This document shows positions 62,886-64,000 of a stretch of DNA of 64,000 bases, piece after piece. The position numbers were made by a program, and so were the translations under genes. This DNA is from Lactiplantibacillus paraplantarum (GTDB taxonomy: Bacteria; Bacillota; Bacilli; Lactobacillales; Lactobacillaceae): contig NZ_CP032744.1 of the NCBI RefSeq assembly GCF_003641145.1, positions 868,001-932,000 on the forward strand, written 5' to 3'. Under the pieces are notes generated by a model. The model ran no database searches. It saw only the letters and a list, made by a program, of their open reading frames with translations, and was not told the origin of the DNA. How positions within the stretch are numbered: position 1 is the stretch's first letter; each line of letters starts with the position of its first letter.

Positions 62886-64000
62886 GTGTTTGATCCAGCG
62901 TTATTTAAACTACCAGGTATGCGCCGTGCAGCGGTCATTCTAGGATTGTTAGCAATCATTGAAGGTGTCTGTATTGTCTTTCAAGCTTACTATCTATCGG
63001 TGGCCATTGTTGGTCTGTGGCATTTGCATTCACTGGCGTCGATCAGTCGGCCAATGTTATGGTTTGCACTAGCCTGGGTAGGGCGACAATTATTAGTTGT
63101 CGTTAAAAACCGTGTCATGTATCCGCTAGTTGAACGGACGACCGGCGATTTACGGCGCCAAGTTATGCAGAAACTCTACCGACTAGGTCCCGGGTACGTC
63201 GCTAAGACTGGGACCGGTAATGTCGTTACAACGGCACTTGAAGGTATCGATAAAGTTCAGACGTACTTGATGTTAGTTGTCATCAAAGTGATTGATATGA
63301 TGATTATTCCGTGGATCATTTTGATTTATATTGCGTGGTTACGTTGGCGCGAGGCCCTTTTTCTACTAGCTATTTTTCCATTAATTATTTTATTCATGAT
63401 TATTTTAGGCTACGCCGCCCAAGCAAAGGCTGATAAGCAATACGTTGGTTATCAGCGCATGTCAAACCACTTTGTTGACACGCTACGTGGTTTACCGACT
63501 TTAAAGCAGTTGGGCTTGAGTAAGCGGTATGCTGATAATGTGTATCAAGTCAGTGAGGGGTATCGTAAACAAACGCTGGCAGTGATTAAAATCGCCATGT
63601 TGTCGACGTTTGCCTTGGATTTCTTTACGACGTTATCGATCGCGGTGGTGGCCGTATTTTTAGGATTTGGTCTCATCAACGGTACAATTACGTTACTACC
63701 AGCACTAGTTATTTTAGTTTTGTCCCCAGACTATTTCTTACCGTTGCGGACATTTGCTAACGATTATCACGCGACGTTGAACGGTAAGAATGCTTTCGCC
63801 GATGTCCAAAAAATGTTGGCGTTGCCAGTTCCGACTGAGCGTCAGCAACTAGGAACTAAGCCAGTTGAATGGCACGCTGATAGTACGTTAAGTTTACACG
63901 ATGTTGATTTTAGTTATGATAATAAGCAGCTAGCCTTGCAACACATTAATATTGATGTACAAGGTTATCAACGAATTGGCATTATTGGTGCTTCAGGGTC
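62886..64000 (+). CDS. cydD: Cysteine/glutathione ABC exporter subunit (CydD/CydC type), 3' end cut off
   Basis: The frame starts at GTG 62886, 8 nt after AGGGAGG, and runs to the window edge: VFDPALFKLPGMRRAAVILG. The visible 371 residues cover the six-helix membrane domain and the start of the ATPase domain, ending just inside Walker A (GIIGASGS). By family this is the CydD subunit, called cydC by position in some species. With its partner it exports thiols and is needed to assemble cytochrome bd. The start ATG at 62884 is in another frame that soon stops. Confidence 0.9.
   Translation, partial: MFDPALFKLPGMRRAAVILGLLAIIEGVCIVFQAYYLSVAIVGLWHLHSLASISRPMLWFALAWVGRQLLVVVKNRVMYPLVERTTGDLRRQVMQKLYRLGPGYVAKTGTGNVVTTALEGIDKVQTYLMLVVIKVIDMMIIPWIILIYIAWLRWREALFLLAIFPLIILFMIILGYAAQAKADKQYVGYQRMSNHFVDTLRGLPTLKQLGLSKRYADNVYQVSEGYRKQTLAVIKIAMLSTFALDFFTTLSIAVVAVFLGFGLINGTITLLPALVILVLSPDYFLPLRTFANDYHATLNGKNAFADVQKMLALPVPTERQQLGTKPVEWHADSTLSLHDVDFSYDNKQLALQHINIDVQGYQRIGIIGASG

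Noticed and set aside
1..64000. CRISPR arrays, tRNA or rRNA genes, prophage, replication origin
   Set aside because: No regularly spaced repeats, cloverleaf genes, phage structural genes or origin features were seen.

Overview
The window reads as chromosomal DNA of a lactic acid bacterium of the Lactiplantibacillus plantarum group. The reasons are LPQTxE sortase signals, a KxYKxGKxW-type signal peptide, a six-gene flavin-based extracellular electron transfer (FLEET) locus, an L-lactate dehydrogenase beside a dicarboxylate carrier, a malolactic operon, citrate lyase genes and a cydABCD operon. The assignment rests on recognising gene families and their order; no database search was possible.

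Layout. (1) 1-2.2 kb: 3' part of a repetitive LPxTG surface protein. (2) 2.5-9.1 kb: FLEET locus, with dmkB-eetB-eetA and ndh2 on the minus strand and pplA and fmnB on the plus strand, driven from a divergent control region that holds a cre-like site. (3) 9.2-13.6 kb: ecfA1-ecfA2-ecfT, truA, rplM-rpsI. (4) 13.8-15.3 kb: a complete IS3-family (IS150-like) insertion sequence with a 3-bp target duplication, next to a degV gene. (5) 16.3-18.8 kb: a secreted protein of unknown function and an Ldh2-family dehydrogenase. (6) 19.3-24.8 kb: a shikimate-pathway operon tkt-aroE-aroF-aroB preceded by a leader peptide rich in Tyr and Trp and by an attenuator-type terminator. (7) 25-30.9 kb: L-tartrate dehydratase operon (ttdAB, a DUF59 protein and a frameshifted dicarboxylate carrier), an AraC regulator and citG. 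(8) 31-33.8 kb: Mn-type ABC transporter. (9) 34.5-54.1 kb: a long organic-acid region with L-LDH, a DASS carrier, citI/citM-citCDEF, fumC-frdA, citX with a LysR gene, and mleR/mleS-mleP. (10) 54.6-57.1 kb: an amino-acid permease, an ECF S-component and a 58-residue DUF2187-type protein. (11) 57.2-64 kb: a sortase-anchored alpha/beta hydrolase and cydABD, cut by the window edge.

The parts fit one theme, electron sinks and quinone-linked redox in a fermenting cell. Citrate is split by CitDEF and tartrate is dehydrated by TtdAB; both give oxaloacetate for CitM. Malate goes to lactate through MleS, or to fumarate and succinate through FumC and FrdA. Electrons from NADH can enter the quinone pool through Ndh2 and leave through cytochrome bd or through the flavinylated lipoprotein PplA.

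The most unusual feature is a pair of non-coding elements of about 0.87-0.88 kb (43271-44139 and 49372-50255), plus a solo end fragment near 54.2 kb. They have terminal inverted repeats and many internal hairpins whose stems change in a compensatory way between the copies. They lie in the same orientation on either side of the fumC-frdA-citX-lysR cassette. I do not recognise the family. It may be a large structured RNA, a foldback mobile element, or both.
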